Of a DNA stretch of 64,000 nt, positions 16,002 through 26,214 are shown in pieces (position 1 is the first letter of the stretch; the number at the start of each line of letters is the position of its first letter). The notes beneath the pieces were generated by a model. That model ran no database searches and was not told where the DNA came from. It saw only the letters and a list, made by a program, of their open reading frames with translations. Position numbers and translations under genes: made by a program. The stretch is from positions 310,001-374,000 of the forward strand of contig NZ_JAFFJU010000001.1 of the NCBI RefSeq assembly GCF_016924655.1. Reading direction: 5' to 3'. The DNA is from Sphingomonas arenae (GTDB lineage: Bacteria; Pseudomonadota; Alphaproteobacteria; Sphingomonadales; Sphingomonadaceae).

Positions 16002-17678
16002 TTATCGTTCGAGCCCCGCCATCGTCCGTGCGCCTTTCGCCGCCCGGACCAGATCGAGGAACTCGGCCCGATAGCCGAACTCGTCCGGGCCTCGCGACGC
16101 CTGTGCCAGCCGCAGCACGTCATCGTAGGTCAGCGTGCCGGTGTACTTGCCGCCGCGCAGCAGCTCTGCAAAACCGGCGACAGCCGTGGCAAAGCGTGCA
16201 TCCCGAGGGGCCTGCGCGAAGGAGGCGAACTCCGCGCGCCGGTCGATCGGCGTAGTGATGAGCCGGCTCGTGGCAGACTTGGGCAGCTTGTAGCGGATCT
16301 TCACGAAGCCCAGCTCTCCGGCCGGTCCGGGGCCGGTGGAGACCGGCTTCGAGTAGCGCAGGTCACTCATCGTACGTCGGCCGCCCACCGGCACCACTTC
16401 GTACAGAGCAGTCACCGTCTGGCCTGAACCGACGTCGCCGGCATCCACCTTGTCATTGTCAAAGTCATCCCGGTTGAGCGCCCGGGTCTCGTAGCCGAGC
16501 AGCCGATATTCGGCCACGGCCGCCGGGTTGAACTCGACCTGGATCTTCACGTCCTTGGCAATCGGGAACAGCGTCGAGCTCGCCTCCTCGACCAGCGTCT
16601 TCCTGGCCTCACCGACCGTGTCGATGTAAGCCGCCACGCCGTTGCCGTTCTGCGCAAGCGTCTGCATTAGGGCGTCGTTGTAATTGCCGGTTCCGAAGCC
16701 GAGCACCGACAGGAACACGCCTTTCTCACGCTCCCGCTCAATATAGCCCTTCAGCTCGTTCTGGTCGGTGATGCCGACATTGAAGTCGCCATCCGTGGCC
16801 AGCAGCACGCGGTTGACGCCCTTCGGATCGAAGTTCGCCTTAGCCAGCTCATAAGCCTGCCGGATGCCCTCGGCGCCCGCAGTGCTGCCACCGGCGCCGA
16901 GCCGGTCGATGACCGCCCGGATCTTCTCTTTCTGACTCGCGGACGTCGGCTCGAGTGCTGTTCCCGCCCCACCGGCATAGGTGACGATCGAAACGGTATC
17001 GCGTTCGTCCAGCTGATCCAGCAGCAGGTTCAACGACTGCTGGACGAGCGGCAGCTTGTTCGGCGCGTTCATCGACCCCGAGGTGTCGATCAGGAAGACG
17101 AGGTTCGCGCGCGGCCGTGTCGAGCGCTGCACCGCATAGCCCTTGATGCCGATCCGCACGAGCTTGCGGCCGGCAGACCAGGGACTGGGGAACACCGCGA
17201 CATTGGTGCTGAACGGCTGCTCGGCGCTTCGTGGGGAAGGATAGTCGTACTGGAAGTAGTTCACCAGCTCTTCGGTGCGGACGGACGCGGGCTGGGGCAG
17301 CACATTCTGACTGAGCGAGGAGCGCACCCAGGAATAGGATGCCGTATCCACATCGATCGAGAAGGTCGAGACGGGCGCCTCCCGCACGATCTTGAACGCG
17401 TTCTCCGCTACGGTCGTGAACTTGTCTCGGCCGACGTCCTGATAAGGGACGTTCCACACCCCGGGAGGAGGTGCCGGCGGGGCCATGACCGACAGGGCCG
17501 AGGGTGCGCCCATTCGGGTTTCCACCCGGGATCCGGTCACCACCAGCTCGTCGGCGGCAGCTTCCTGGATGGCGGGCTCCGGCTGCGCAGTGCTCTGCGT
17601 ATTGACGCTCGATCCAGCGCACGATGCGAGCAGGACGGCGCTGATGACCAGACCTGAGTGGCGGAGTTGATGCTCCAT
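16002..17678 (-). CDS. vWA-domain lipoprotein (YfbK-like)
   Basis: A 558-residue exported protein. The signal peptide ends in a lipobox (LLASC, Cys20). At residues 46-51 lies VVTGSR, a TonB-receptor-like plug motif also found in the neighbouring gene. The YfbK-type N-terminal domain follows (STFSIDVDTASYSWVRSSL, then EELVNYFQYDYPSP). Next is the von Willebrand A domain with MIDAS motif VFLIDTSGSMN (DxSxS), the conserved LLATDGDFNVG, and a C-terminal beta domain of the DUF3520 type (VALSDLRYSKPV-like region near GRRTMSDLRY, then RLITTPIDRRAEFASFAQAP). Located between an ECF sigma gene and a membrane protein on the same strand. Function of such clusters is not established. Confidence 0.88.
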   Translation of the reverse strand: MEHQLRHSGLVISAVLLASCAGSSVNTQSTAQPEPAIQEAAADELVVTGSRVETRMGAPSALSVMAPPAPPPGVWNVPYQDVGRDKFTTVAENAFKIVREAPVSTFSIDVDTASYSWVRSSLSQNVLPQPASVRTEELVNYFQYDYPSPRSAEQPFSTNVAVFPSPWSAGRKLVRIGIKGYAVQRSTRPRANLVFLIDTSGSMNAPNKLPLVQQSLNLLLDQLDERDTVSIVTYAGGAGTALEPTSASQKEKIRAVIDRLGAGGSTAGAEGIRQAYELAKANFDPKGVNRVLLATDGDFNVGITDQNELKGYIEREREKGVFLSVLGFGTGNYNDALMQTLAQNGNGVAAYIDTVGEARKTLVEEASSTLFPIAKDVKIQVEFNPAAVAEYRLLGYETRALNRDDFDNDKVDAGDVGSGQTVTALYEVVPVGGRRTMSDLRYSKPVSTGPGPAGELGFVKIRYKLPKSATSRLITTPIDRRAEFASFAQAPRDARFATAVAGFAELLRGGKYTGTLTYDDVLRLAQASRGPDEFGYRAEFLDLVRAAKGARTMAGLER

Positions 17679-17775
17679 GAAGACCTCCCTTAGAACCGGC
17701 GCGCATCATCGCTCGCCTGTTCCTGTGACGTGGGAGCGGGAGACTTCCTTTGAGCTGGAGCGAAATCATCTGGCT

Positions 17776-18318
17776 TTAGGCGGAGCCGCCGTCCGCCGAG
17801 AGAAGCCGCCGCACCTCGTGCATCCGCCAGCCGACGGTGGCTTCCGCGACCCCAAGGATCTCCGCTGCTTCCGCGTGGGTGAGTTGTTGCCCGGCCACCA
17901 GCACGACCGTGTCCCGGAGAGCAGGCTTCAGCCGCGCAATGGCGCTCTTTAGCCATATGGCATCATGGAGGTCGCGGCCATCCGGAGCCGGTGCCAGGCC
18001 GGCTAGTACCGTCAGCCGTTCGCCAAGCGACCAGATCGACCGCCGCCGGCGCATCAGGTCGCGGCAGGCGTTGTACGTGATGCCGCAGAGCCAGGTGCCG
18101 AACTTCGCCTCGCCGCGGAAGGTGCCGATCTTTTCCACCAGCGTGCAGCAAACGTCCTGCGCGATATCGTCGGCATCGGCGCGCGTGCCGGTCAGCTGCC
18201 AGGCGAGAGCGTGGATCCGGTCGTAGTGGCGCTCGAGCAAGCTGGCGAACGCATCCCGGTCGCCGGCGCAGGCCGCGGCAACGAGACTGTGATCTGGATC
18301 GTTGCCGATCTGTAGCAT
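17776..18318 (-). CDS. ECF-type RNA polymerase sigma factor
   Basis: A 180-residue ECF sigma factor taken from the ATG at 18318 ([20 protein letters not shown]); further upstream codons lack sigma character. Region 2 is clear: [40 protein letters not shown], then [20 protein letters not shown]. Region 4 is [20 protein letters not shown] followed by [20 protein letters not shown]. It is the first gene of a minus-strand group with the vWA lipoprotein and a single-pass membrane protein, which suggests envelope signalling. The group of the ECF classification cannot be assigned by eye. Confidence 0.9.
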   Translation of the reverse strand: MLQIGNDPDHSLVAAACAGDRDAFASLLERHYDRIHALAWQLTGTRADADDIAQDVCCTLVEKIGTFRGEAKFGTWLCGITYNACRDLMRRRRSIWSLGERLTVLAGLAPAPDGRDLHDAIWLKSAIARLKPALRDTVVLVAGQQLTHAEAAEILGVAEATVGWRMHEVRRLLSADGGSA

Positions 18319-18521
18319 CCGTTGTCCTGCGACGCGCCCTTGCTCCTTGCCGGTTATGAACAAAGGGAGCGGCACTCGCCAGCAGGGTTGATGCTCACGA
18401 TCGTGACCACCGTGAGGGAGCGAGAACTGGTGAAGAAGGTAGCTGACATTGACGCTTGCGGCCAAGGTGCTTGGCACCGGGTGCGCGTGCTCGTGCCGGT
18501 TGGGAGCGGGACGACCGGCAA

Positions 18522-19274
18522 GTGGACGTGAGTGTTGGCAGTGTCATCGTCCTGGCGACGATCGCGACGTTTGTGCTCGTGCATGTCTTCGGCAACCGGC
18601 TTCGTTTTCTTGCAACCACTCCGAGAAGCGTCTGGCTCTCCGCCGCTGGCGGGGTCTCTGTCGCTTATGTGTTTGTTCATCTGCTCCCCGAGCTCGCAGA
18701 GCATCAGGAAACGCTTGGCGAGCGAGCCCGGGATGCCGGCTTCTTCGCTTCAGTGGAGAGTCACGCCTATCTCATCGCGCTGCTCGGCCTCGTTCTGTTC
18801 TACGGAGTAGAGCGGTTTGCGCGGACTGCAGGCGGCGCAAGGCTCGGATCTGGGCGCGCGGAGACGCCGCTGCCCGTGTTCTGGATTCATCTCGGCGCCT
18901 TTGCGATCTACAACGTGCTGATCGGCTACCTGCTTGTGCATCGCGAGGAGGCGGACCTCCGAGGGCTGATCATCTATGCCGTTGCCATGTCGCTTCATTT
19001 CGTCGTGAACGACCAGGGCCTGCGCGAGCAGCACGGGTCAACATACCACCGATATGGCCGGTGGGTCCTGGCCGTTGCTCCGGTGGCCGGCCTGGTCATC
19101 GGTGTCGCAACGCAGGTCTCCCCGCTCCTGCTCAGCACCCTGTTCGCGATCCTGGCGGGCGGCGTGATCCTCAACGTGCTGAAGGAGGAGCTGCCCGAGG
19201 AACGGGAAAGCCGCTTTGCAGCCTTCGCATTTGGCACGGCTCTCTACGCCGCGCTGCTATTGCTGACCGCCTGA
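18522..19274 (+). CDS. Polytopic membrane protein, ZIP-like
   Basis: A protein of about 250 residues with roughly seven membrane helices. The GTG at 18522 is used because GGGAGCGGG lies just upstream and the first helix ([20 protein letters not shown]) follows at once; the exact start is uncertain. The segment [15 protein letters not shown] and the C-terminal helix [20 protein letters not shown] recall ZIP-family metal transporters, where similar His/Glu motifs bind metal, but the classical HNxxD motif was not found; LHFVVNDQG is the nearest equivalent. A distant ZIP relative is my best guess. The gene ends 9 bases before the convergent ABC-F gene. Confidence 0.55.
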   Translation: MDVSVGSVIVLATIATFVLVHVFGNRLRFLATTPRSVWLSAAGGVSVAYVFVHLLPELAEHQETLGERARDAGFFASVESHAYLIALLGLVLFYGVERFARTAGGARLGSGRAETPLPVFWIHLGAFAIYNVLIGYLLVHREEADLRGLIIYAVAMSLHFVVNDQGLREQHGSTYHRYGRWVLAVAPVAGLVIGVATQVSPLLLSTLFAILAGGVILNVLKEELPEERESRFAAFAFGTALYAALLLLTA

Positions 19275-19283
19275 GCCAGCGAG

Positions 19284-21152
19284 TCAGGCCGCCTGCGCCT
19301 CGATCTGCTCGCTTGCCTCCAGCCAGCGCTGTTCAGCCCGCTCGAGGTCCGCGGCCAGCTTCGCCCGCCGCCTCGAAAGCTCGCTCATCGGCAGTGATGC
19401 CAGACTGGGGTCGGCCGATCCCGGATCGAACATGGCCCGGTCAATGGCGGAGCATTGAGCCGCGAGTCGCGCGCTTTCCGCCTCCGCAGCCTCGGCCGCC
19501 TTCCGCAACGCACGGGCCTCTTCGCGGGCCTTCGCCTCCGCCTTGCGATCAGTCTTTGCGGCGTTCGGCTTGCCTGCGACCTTGGATGGGTTCCGCCCGA
19601 GAACGAAGTCGATGTAATCGTCGATGCTGCCGGGGTAGTCGATGGCCGCTCCATTCTCGACCAGCACCAGCCGGTCCGCAGTCAATTCCACCATGTGGCG
19701 ATCGTGACTGATGAGAATGACCGCGCCCTCATAATCGTTGAGCGCCTGGACCAGCGCCTCGCGAGCATCGACATCGAGGTGGTTGGTCGGCTCGTCGAGG
19801 ATCAGCAGGTGCGGAGCATTCCTGGTGATCAGAGCCAGTGCGAGCCTGGCGCGCTCACCTCCGGACAGCTTGCTGGCGGCAGTCGTCGCCTTGTCACCCG
19901 AGAAGCCAAAGCGGCCAAGCTGGGCGCGAATGGCGCCCGGCGTCTGCCCTTGCATGGCGCGGCTCATGTACTGCAGTGGCGTATCGTCGCCCTTTAGTTC
20001 CTCCACCTGGTACTGCGTGAAATAGCCGACACGCATCTTGCCCGACGCATTGATGGCGCCCTCCATGGGCGCGAGCTGCGCAGCAAGGAGGCGGGCAAGC
20101 GTGGTCTTGCCGTTGCCGTTGCGTCCCAGCAGTGCAATGCGGTCGTCGGGATCGATCCGGAGGTTGAGCGAGCGGAGCACGGGCGCTGCGTCAGCATAGC
20201 CAACGGCGGCCATGTCCAATGTGATCAGCGGCGGCTTCAGTTCCGTCGGGCTGGGAAACGAGAAGCTGAGGCTGGGATCCTCGGCCACGGCTGCAATTGG
20301 CTGCATCTTGGCCAGCATCTTTGCGCGGGACTGGGCCTGTTTGGCGGTCGATGCGCGCGCGCTGTTGCGTGCGATATAGTCCTGGAGCCGCGCGCGCTGA
20401 GCGTCCTGCGCCGCCTTGGCCGCCGCCAGCTGCGATGCGCGCTCAGCACGCTGCCTCTCGAAATCGTCATAGCCCCCGGCGTACAGCGTGATCTTGCCCC
20501 GCTCGAGGTGCAGGATCGTGTCGACCACGTTGTTGAGCAGGTCGCGTTCGTGGCTGATCACCACGAGCGTGCCCCCGTAGCTCTTCAGGAAGTTCTCGAG
20601 CCAGAGGGTGGCTTCAAGGTCAAGGTGATTCGACGGCTCGTCGAGCAGGAGGACGTCGGGCTCGGAGAACAGCAGCGCAGCCAGCGCCACGCGCATCTTC
20701 CAGCCTCCGGAATAGCTGTCCAGCGGCCGTGCCTGCATCTCCTCGTCGAAGCCGAGACCCAGCAGGATCCGCGATGCCCGCGACGGCGCGCCATAGGCGT
20801 CGATCGCCAGGAGCCGCTCGTGCACGTCGCCCAGGCGATCGGTGTCAGCGCAGGTATCCGCCTCCGCCATCAGCTCGGCCCGTTCCCGATCCGCCGCGAG
20901 CACGGTCTCGAACGGCGTCGCGGTTCCGCTCGGCGCCTCTTGCGCGATGTAGCCGAGCCGCGTCCGGCGCGGCATCTCGATTTCGCCTTCATCCGCCTCG
21001 AGCTGGCCGATCATCACCTTCATCAGGGTCGATTTGCCCGCACCGTTGCGGCCAATCAGCCCGACCCGGCTGCGCGGTCGAATCGAAGCCGTAGCGCGGT
21101 CGAGGATCGTGCGCCCGCCAAGGCGCACCGTGATTCCGTTGATGGTCAGCAT
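19284..21152 (-). CDS. ABC-F family ribosome-associated ATPase (Uup/YheS type)
   Basis: A 622-residue soluble protein with two ABC domains and no membrane part. The start at 21152 gives the canonical opening MLTINGITVRLGGRTILDRA. Domain 1 has Walker A GRNGAGKST and Walker B VLLLDEPSNHLDL; domain 2 has Walker A GRNGNGKTT, signature KLSGGERARLALAL and LLILDEPTNHLDV. The inter-domain linker (YDDFERQRAERASQLAAAKA and on) is the charged P-site tRNA-interaction arm. The C-terminus is a coiled coil (ALRKAAEAAEAESARLAAQC). The Uup/YheS-like layout suggests housekeeping translation or ribosome assembly rather than antibiotic resistance. Confidence 0.93.
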   Translation of the reverse strand: MLTINGITVRLGGRTILDRATASIRPRSRVGLIGRNGAGKSTLMKVMIGQLEADEGEIEMPRRTRLGYIAQEAPSGTATPFETVLAADRERAELMAEADTCADTDRLGDVHERLLAIDAYGAPSRASRILLGLGFDEEMQARPLDSYSGGWKMRVALAALLFSEPDVLLLDEPSNHLDLEATLWLENFLKSYGGTLVVISHERDLLNNVVDTILHLERGKITLYAGGYDDFERQRAERASQLAAAKAAQDAQRARLQDYIARNSARASTAKQAQSRAKMLAKMQPIAAVAEDPSLSFSFPSPTELKPPLITLDMAAVGYADAAPVLRSLNLRIDPDDRIALLGRNGNGKTTLARLLAAQLAPMEGAINASGKMRVGYFTQYQVEELKGDDTPLQYMSRAMQGQTPGAIRAQLGRFGFSGDKATTAASKLSGGERARLALALITRNAPHLLILDEPTNHLDVDAREALVQALNDYEGAVILISHDRHMVELTADRLVLVENGAAIDYPGSIDDYIDFVLGRNPSKVAGKPNAAKTDRKAEAKAREEARALRKAAEAAEAESARLAAQCSAIDRAMFDPGSADPSLASLPMSELSRRRAKLAADLERAEQRWLEASEQIEAQAA

Positions 21153-21403
21153 GGCGGGCCGCTTACCAGCCAAACGTGGCGAACCCAAGACAGGGCGGCG
21201 CGACAGGAACGCTGCCGGAGATGCTCCCCAGATGTGGGCAGATCTGAGGCAAGGCAAGCTGTTGCGATCGGCTCAAAAGGTGCGCTGCAGTGCACCGAGG
21301 CCGACGCTTCCCCTTCCGCTATTCGTACCTTAAGGATGCGGCAGGGTGGTGCCTGCGGTGCCGGACCGGTGTCCGGCGGCCACTCGAAAGTTGTTGTACG
21401 CGT

Positions 21404-23893
21404 ATGTCTTTGAGCATCGGTGAAAAGGCGGCGGATGCACCGGACTTCCTGACAAGCGGCGGTGCCATGGGTGCGCTGATGCGCAGCTGGGACTGGTCGA
21501 ATTCGCCACTCGGCGCGCCCGAAGCGTGGCCTCAGTCTCTGCGCTCCGTTGTCGGACTGCTGCTAGGCTCCAAGTTCCCGATGTTCGTGGCTTGGGGCGA
21601 TGAACTCGGCTTCCTCTACAACGATTCTTATGCCGAGATCCTCGGCATCAAGCATCCGCAGGCGCTTGGGCGACCGTTTCGGGAGATCTGGGGGGAGATC
21701 TGGGAGGACATCTCGCCGCTGGTGGACGCGGCGATGGCGGGAGAGGCGACTTATCGCGAAAATCTGCCGTTGCTGATGAACCGGAAGGGCTTCGACGAGC
21801 CCACTTGGTTCACGTTCAGTTACTCACCGGTGCGCGATGAGAGCGGAAAAGTCGCCGGAATGTTCTGCGCTTGCACGGAAACGACGCAGGCCGTGCTCGC
21901 CGAACGTCGAAAAGCCGAGGAGCGCGAACGCCTGGCGCGGATGTTCGAACAGGCCCCCGGCTTCATCACGATCCTGACCGGCCCGGAGCATGTATTCGAG
22001 TTCGCGAATGCGACCTACCGCCGCCTGTTCGGGGATCGGAATTATGTCGGCCGGTCCGTGCGCGAGACCTTCCCCGACCTCGCGGACCAGGAGTTCTTCG
22101 GCATCCTCGACCGGGTCTACCAAACGGGAGAGCGCTTCGTCGCGTCCCGTATCCCCGTCAGGCTCGCCCGGCAGTCCGGCAGGGGATGGGACGAGCGTCA
22201 CGTCGACCTGATCTACGAGCCGATTACCGACGAGACGGGCAAGGTGACTGGGATCTTCGTCGAAGGATATGACGTCACCGAGCAGTATCGTGCAGAAGCG
22301 GAACTGCGAGAGAGCGAGGCCCGGCTCCGCGCATTGACGGATAATCTGCCTGCCGGAATGGTTTACCAGATTGCGACGGGACCGGATGGGACCGACCGCC
22401 GCTTCCTGTATGTTTCCCAGAGTCACGAGAAGCTGACCGGGGTCCCGGCCTCGGCCGTGATCGAGAACCCGTCGATCCCGTACGAGCTGATCCTGCCGGA
22501 GGATCGCGAGGAGCTCGTCCTCGCAGAGGCGGAGGCGATCCGGGAGGGAAGCCAGTTCGATGTCTCCGTCCGGTTCCGGCGGACCGATGGAGAAACGCGC
22601 TGGTGCCGCATCCTGTCGGCTCCTCGCAAGCAGCCGAACGGTTCGCTGATCTGGGACGGAATCCAGATCGATACGACGGAGCAGAAGACCACCGAAGCCG
22701 CGTTCCGGGATCTCAACCAGACCCTGGAGAAGAGAGTGGCCGAGCGCACCCAGGAGCTCGAGAAGGCGCACGAGCAGCTTCGGCAAAGCCAGAAACTTGA
22801 AGCCATGGGCGCCCTGACCGGCGGCGTTGCCCATGACTTCAACAACCTGCTCAGCCCGATCGTCGGCTCACTGGACCTGTTGCAGAGGCGGAATGTTGGA
22901 GGCGAGCGGGAACGCCGGCTGATCAATGGCGCGCTGCAGTCGGCCGAGCGCGCACGCGTGCTCGTTCAGCGATTGCTGGCATTTGCGCGCCGGCAGCCGC
23001 TGCAGCCGAGGTCGGTCGACGTGGGTGCCTTGGTTTCCGGCATGGCCGACCTCATCGCCAGCACCACGGGACCCCAGATCCGGGTCGTGGTCGAGGTTGC
23101 CGATAGCCTGCCGGCGGCCTTCGCCGATCCCAACCAACTGGAAATGGCGATCCTCAACCTCAGCGTGAACGCCCGGGATGCCATGCCGGAGGGGGGCTCG
23201 CTCCGAATCTCCGCTCACACTGAAACGGTGGCCGAGGGCAATCGGGAGCGAATCCAGCCCGGGCAGTATATCCGCCTCTCGGTCGCGGACACCGGCATTG
23301 GGATGGACGAGGCGACCTGCAAACGGGCGGTGGAGCCGTTTTTCTCGACCAAGGGCATCGGGCGTGGGACCGGGCTGGGGCTCTCCATGGTCCACGGCTT
23401 GGCGTCGCAGCTGGGCGGTGCACTGACGATCGAGAGCCAGCCAGGCCTGGGCACCAACGTGGAGATGTTCCTGCCGGCCACCACGGCGGATGCTGAGCAA
23501 ACCCCCGATCCCAACCTCGCGGCCAGTGTCGTCACCGCAAACGGGACCGCGCTGCTGGTGGACGACGAAGACTTGGTCCGGGCAAGCACGGCCGACATGC
23601 TCACTGACCTTGGCTACGAGGTCGTCGAAGCCGCTTCCGCCGAGGAGGCGCTAAGGCTCGTCGAGAATGGGCAGTCGGCGGACCTGCTGGTCACGGACCA
23701 CCTGATGCCGGGAATGACCGGAACGGCCCTGGCCCGGGAGCTTCGGACCCGGTGGGAGGACCTCCGGGTGCTCCTCGTGTCCGGCTATGCGGAAGCGGAG
23801 GGAATCGCGCCGGACCTCGTGCGGCTGGTGAAGCCCTTCCGTCAGGCCGACCTTGCTGCCAAGCTGGTCGAGTTGGAGGAGCTCGAAGGCTGA
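21404..23893 (+). CDS. Hybrid sensor histidine kinase with PAS domains and C-terminal receiver
   Basis: A soluble 829-residue hybrid kinase; the start MSLSIGEKAADAPDF at 21404 is the nearest to the first domain. There are three PAS-type units: about 30-165 (WDWSNSPLGAPEAWPQSLRS, typical of sphingomonad and rhizobial sensors), about 185-310 (FEQAPGFITILTGPEHVF), and about 320-440 (LRALTDNLPAGMVYQIATG). A coiled coil (LEKRVAERTQELEKAHEQLR), HisKA box (GALTGGVAHDFNNLLSPIV), ATPase domain (N-box NLSVNARDAMPEGG; GIGRGTGLGLSMV) and a receiver follow (LLVDDED, phospho-Asp in DLLVTDHLMPGMTG, Lys in RLVKPF). No membrane segments, so a cytoplasmic signal such as light or redox is likely. No separate regulator gene adjoins it. 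Confidence 0.93.
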   Translation: MSLSIGEKAADAPDFLTSGGAMGALMRSWDWSNSPLGAPEAWPQSLRSVVGLLLGSKFPMFVAWGDELGFLYNDSYAEILGIKHPQALGRPFREIWGEIWEDISPLVDAAMAGEATYRENLPLLMNRKGFDEPTWFTFSYSPVRDESGKVAGMFCACTETTQAVLAERRKAEERERLARMFEQAPGFITILTGPEHVFEFANATYRRLFGDRNYVGRSVRETFPDLADQEFFGILDRVYQTGERFVASRIPVRLARQSGRGWDERHVDLIYEPITDETGKVTGIFVEGYDVTEQYRAEAELRESEARLRALTDNLPAGMVYQIATGPDGTDRRFLYVSQSHEKLTGVPASAVIENPSIPYELILPEDREELVLAEAEAIREGSQFDVSVRFRRTDGETRWCRILSAPRKQPNGSLIWDGIQIDTTEQKTTEAAFRDLNQTLEKRVAERTQELEKAHEQLRQSQKLEAMGALTGGVAHDFNNLLSPIVGSLDLLQRRNVGGERERRLINGALQSAERARVLVQRLLAFARRQPLQPRSVDVGALVSGMADLIASTTGPQIRVVVEVADSLPAAFADPNQLEMAILNLSVNARDAMPEGGSLRISAHTETVAEGNRERIQPGQYIRLSVADTGIGMDEATCKRAVEPFFSTKGIGRGTGLGLSMVHGLASQLGGALTIESQPGLGTNVEMFLPATTADAEQTPDPNLAASVVTANGTALLVDDEDLVRASTADMLTDLGYEVVEAASAEEALRLVENGQSADLLVTDHLMPGMTGTALARELRTRWEDLRVLLVSGYAEAEGIAPDLVRLVKPFRQADLAAKLVELEELEG

Positions 23894-23948
23894 GGCACCC
23901 TCTCGTTCAAGCGCCCGGTACTGCCCAGAACCTCGACTACCTCTCCGA

Positions 23949-26174
23949 TCAGCCGCACTTGGAGTAACCGCACTCCAGGCAGTTGTTGCAGCCTTCGACC
24001 TTGACGATCGCTCCGGCACCGCACTGCGGGCAGGCCGGGCGCGGCGTAGCGGCGGCGACCTCGGGCTCCGGCTGCGGCTTGCTCTCGGACATCGCGGCTC
24101 CGCCAAGCTGCGAGAGATGCCGCTCGATGATGTCGCCGATGGCCGCGAGCAGCGAGGGCACGTACTTGCCCCCCATCCATGCGCCGCCACGCGGGTCGAA
24201 CACGGCCTTGAGCTCCTCCGCGACGAAGCCGACGTCGGGGGAGCGGCGGAACACGGCGGAGATCATCCGCGTGAGGCCGAGCGTCCAGGCATAATGCTCC
24301 ATGTTCTTGGAGTTGATGAAGATCTCGAACGGCCGCCGGTCGGCGCCTTCCCCGATGTCGTTGATGGTGACGTAGACCGCATGCGCGCTGTCGGGCCACT
24401 TGAGCTTGTAGGTCGTGCCGTGCAGCGCCTCCGCCCGCGGCTCCAGCGGCGGAACGACCGGAGCGGCAGGCTTCTCCTCCTTGGTCGTGGACAGCACCGA
24501 CCCGGTGATCGCATTGGGCCGGTAGGTGGTCAGGCCCTTGCAGCCGAGGTGATAGCCCTCGACGTAGATGTCGGCGAAGTCCTCGAAGCTGATGTCCTCC
24601 GGGCAGTTCACCGTCTTGGAGATGGAACTGTCGACCAGCTGCTGCGCCGCCGCCTGCATCGCCAGGTGATCGGCGGGCTTCAGCGTCTGGGCGCTGACGA
24701 ACAGGTCGGCGGGGGGCACTTCGTTGCCCTTGAGCTTGCGCCAGACGTGCATGGCATAGTCTTCGACGGGCTCAATCCGGTGGGAGCCGTCCTTCTGGAG
24801 AATCCGGCGCTCGTAGCTGTAGGCGAAGACGGGCTCGATGCCCGACGAGACGTTGCCCGCCAGCAGCGAGGTCGTGCCGGTCGGGGCAATGGAGGTCAGG
24901 CAGCCGTTGCGCAGCCCATGTTCACGGATGAGAGCGCGCGTCTCCTCGTCGAGGCTCCGGAGGCTGGGAGCGTCGAGCATGGCCGGATCGTAGCAGGGGA
25001 ACGCCCCCTTCTCCGCCGCCAGCAGCGCCGAGGCGCGATAGGCCTCGCGTTTGATGACGCCAAGCCAGCGCTTGGTCAGCTCCACGGCTTGCGGGCTGCC
25101 GTAGGTGGCACCGCAGAACAGCAGGGCGTCGGCAAGGCCGGTGATGCCCAGACCGATGCGGCGCTTGGCCTTGGCCTCGGCCTCCTGCTGCGGGAGCGGG
25201 TAGCGCGAGATGTCGATGACGTTGTCGAGAAGGCGCACGGCGGTGCGGGTCAACTTCCCGAGATGATCCTCGTCGAGCAGGGCCTCGCGCTCGAACGGGC
25301 GGTCGACCAGCCGTGCCAGGTTGATGGAGCCGAGCAGGCAGGCACCGTAGGGCGGCAGCATCTGCTCACCGCAGGGATTGCTGGCGCTGATGGTCTCGCA
25401 ATGTGCCAGGTTGTTCTGCTGGTTGACCCGATCGACGAAGATGACTCCGGGCTCCGCGGCATCATAGGTCGCGCGCATCAGGCGTTCCCACAACTCGCGG
25501 GCGCGAACGGTGCGGTAGGTCTTGCCACCGAACACCAACGGCCAGTCGGCATCGGCACCGAGCGCTGTCATGAACGCGTCCGTCACGAGCACCGAGATGT
25601 TGAAGTTCCGGAAGCGCTTCGCGTCACGCTTCGAATCGATGAATGCCTCGATGTCCGGGTGGTCGATGCGCAGGCAGCCCATCATCGCGCCGCGCCGCTG
25701 GCCGGCCGAGATGACGGTACGGCACATGGAGTCCCAGCAATCCATGAAGGTCAGCGGGCCGGATGCCTCCGCGCCCACGCCGAGCACGGGCGACCCGCTC
25801 GGCCGAACGGTCGAGAAGTCCATGCCAACGCCGCCGCCCTGCTGCATGGTGACGGCCGCCTCCTTGAGGTGCTCGAAGATGCCGGACAGGCTGTCGGGGA
25901 CGGTGCCCATGACGAAGCAGTTGAACAGGGTGACGGTGCGGGAGGTCCCCGCCCCCGCCAACACGCGGCCTGCCGGGATGAACTGGAAATCGCGGATGGA
26001 TTCTTCGAAGCGGGCGCGCCACTCGTCGCGGTGTTCCGGCGCTTCGGCCTCCGCAACCGCCTTGGCGACCCGCGCGGCGGTCGCATCGAAGCTCTCGTCG
26101 CCGCCGCCGTCAGCGGGCTTGAACCGGTACTTGGCGGTCCAGATTTCCTCGGCGATGGCGATGTCAAAACCCAT
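23949..26174 (-). CDS. nrdJ: Adenosylcobalamin-dependent (class II) ribonucleoside-diphosphate reductase
   Basis: A 741-residue class II ribonucleotide reductase, which makes deoxyribonucleotides with a B12-generated radical and needs no oxygen. Recognisable segments: FQFIPAGRVLAGAGT, the first active-site Cys in TVTLFNCFVM, MQQGGGVGMDFSTVRP, the radical Cys in SNPCGEQMLPPYGACLLGS and the closing NGCLTSIAPTGTTSLLAGN. The C-terminus carries a zinc-ribbon type end (CPQCGAG, then CNNCLECGYSKCG) with the redox cysteines that re-reduce the active site. Length is normal. It follows nnrS and the cytochrome bd genes on the same strand, fitting growth at low oxygen. No B12 riboswitch fits in the 106-base upstream gap. 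Confidence 0.95.
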   Translation of the reverse strand: MGFDIAIAEEIWTAKYRFKPADGGGDESFDATAARVAKAVAEAEAPEHRDEWRARFEESIRDFQFIPAGRVLAGAGTSRTVTLFNCFVMGTVPDSLSGIFEHLKEAAVTMQQGGGVGMDFSTVRPSGSPVLGVGAEASGPLTFMDCWDSMCRTVISAGQRRGAMMGCLRIDHPDIEAFIDSKRDAKRFRNFNISVLVTDAFMTALGADADWPLVFGGKTYRTVRARELWERLMRATYDAAEPGVIFVDRVNQQNNLAHCETISASNPCGEQMLPPYGACLLGSINLARLVDRPFEREALLDEDHLGKLTRTAVRLLDNVIDISRYPLPQQEAEAKAKRRIGLGITGLADALLFCGATYGSPQAVELTKRWLGVIKREAYRASALLAAEKGAFPCYDPAMLDAPSLRSLDEETRALIREHGLRNGCLTSIAPTGTTSLLAGNVSSGIEPVFAYSYERRILQKDGSHRIEPVEDYAMHVWRKLKGNEVPPADLFVSAQTLKPADHLAMQAAAQQLVDSSISKTVNCPEDISFEDFADIYVEGYHLGCKGLTTYRPNAITGSVLSTTKEEKPAAPVVPPLEPRAEALHGTTYKLKWPDSAHAVYVTINDIGEGADRRPFEIFINSKNMEHYAWTLGLTRMISAVFRRSPDVGFVAEELKAVFDPRGGAWMGGKYVPSLLAAIGDIIERHLSQLGGAAMSESKPQPEPEVAAATPRPACPQCGAGAIVKVEGCNNCLECGYSKCG

Positions 26175-26214
26175 GGCGTCCTCCCAAGATGATGTAGGTA
26201 GGGAGGCTACTGAC

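Noticed and set aside
23853-26192. Long forward open frame antisense to nrdJ
   Set aside because: Antisense of a highly conserved gene in GC-rich DNA; translation is dominated by Arg/Gly/Ala/His typical of mirror frames, with no motif.
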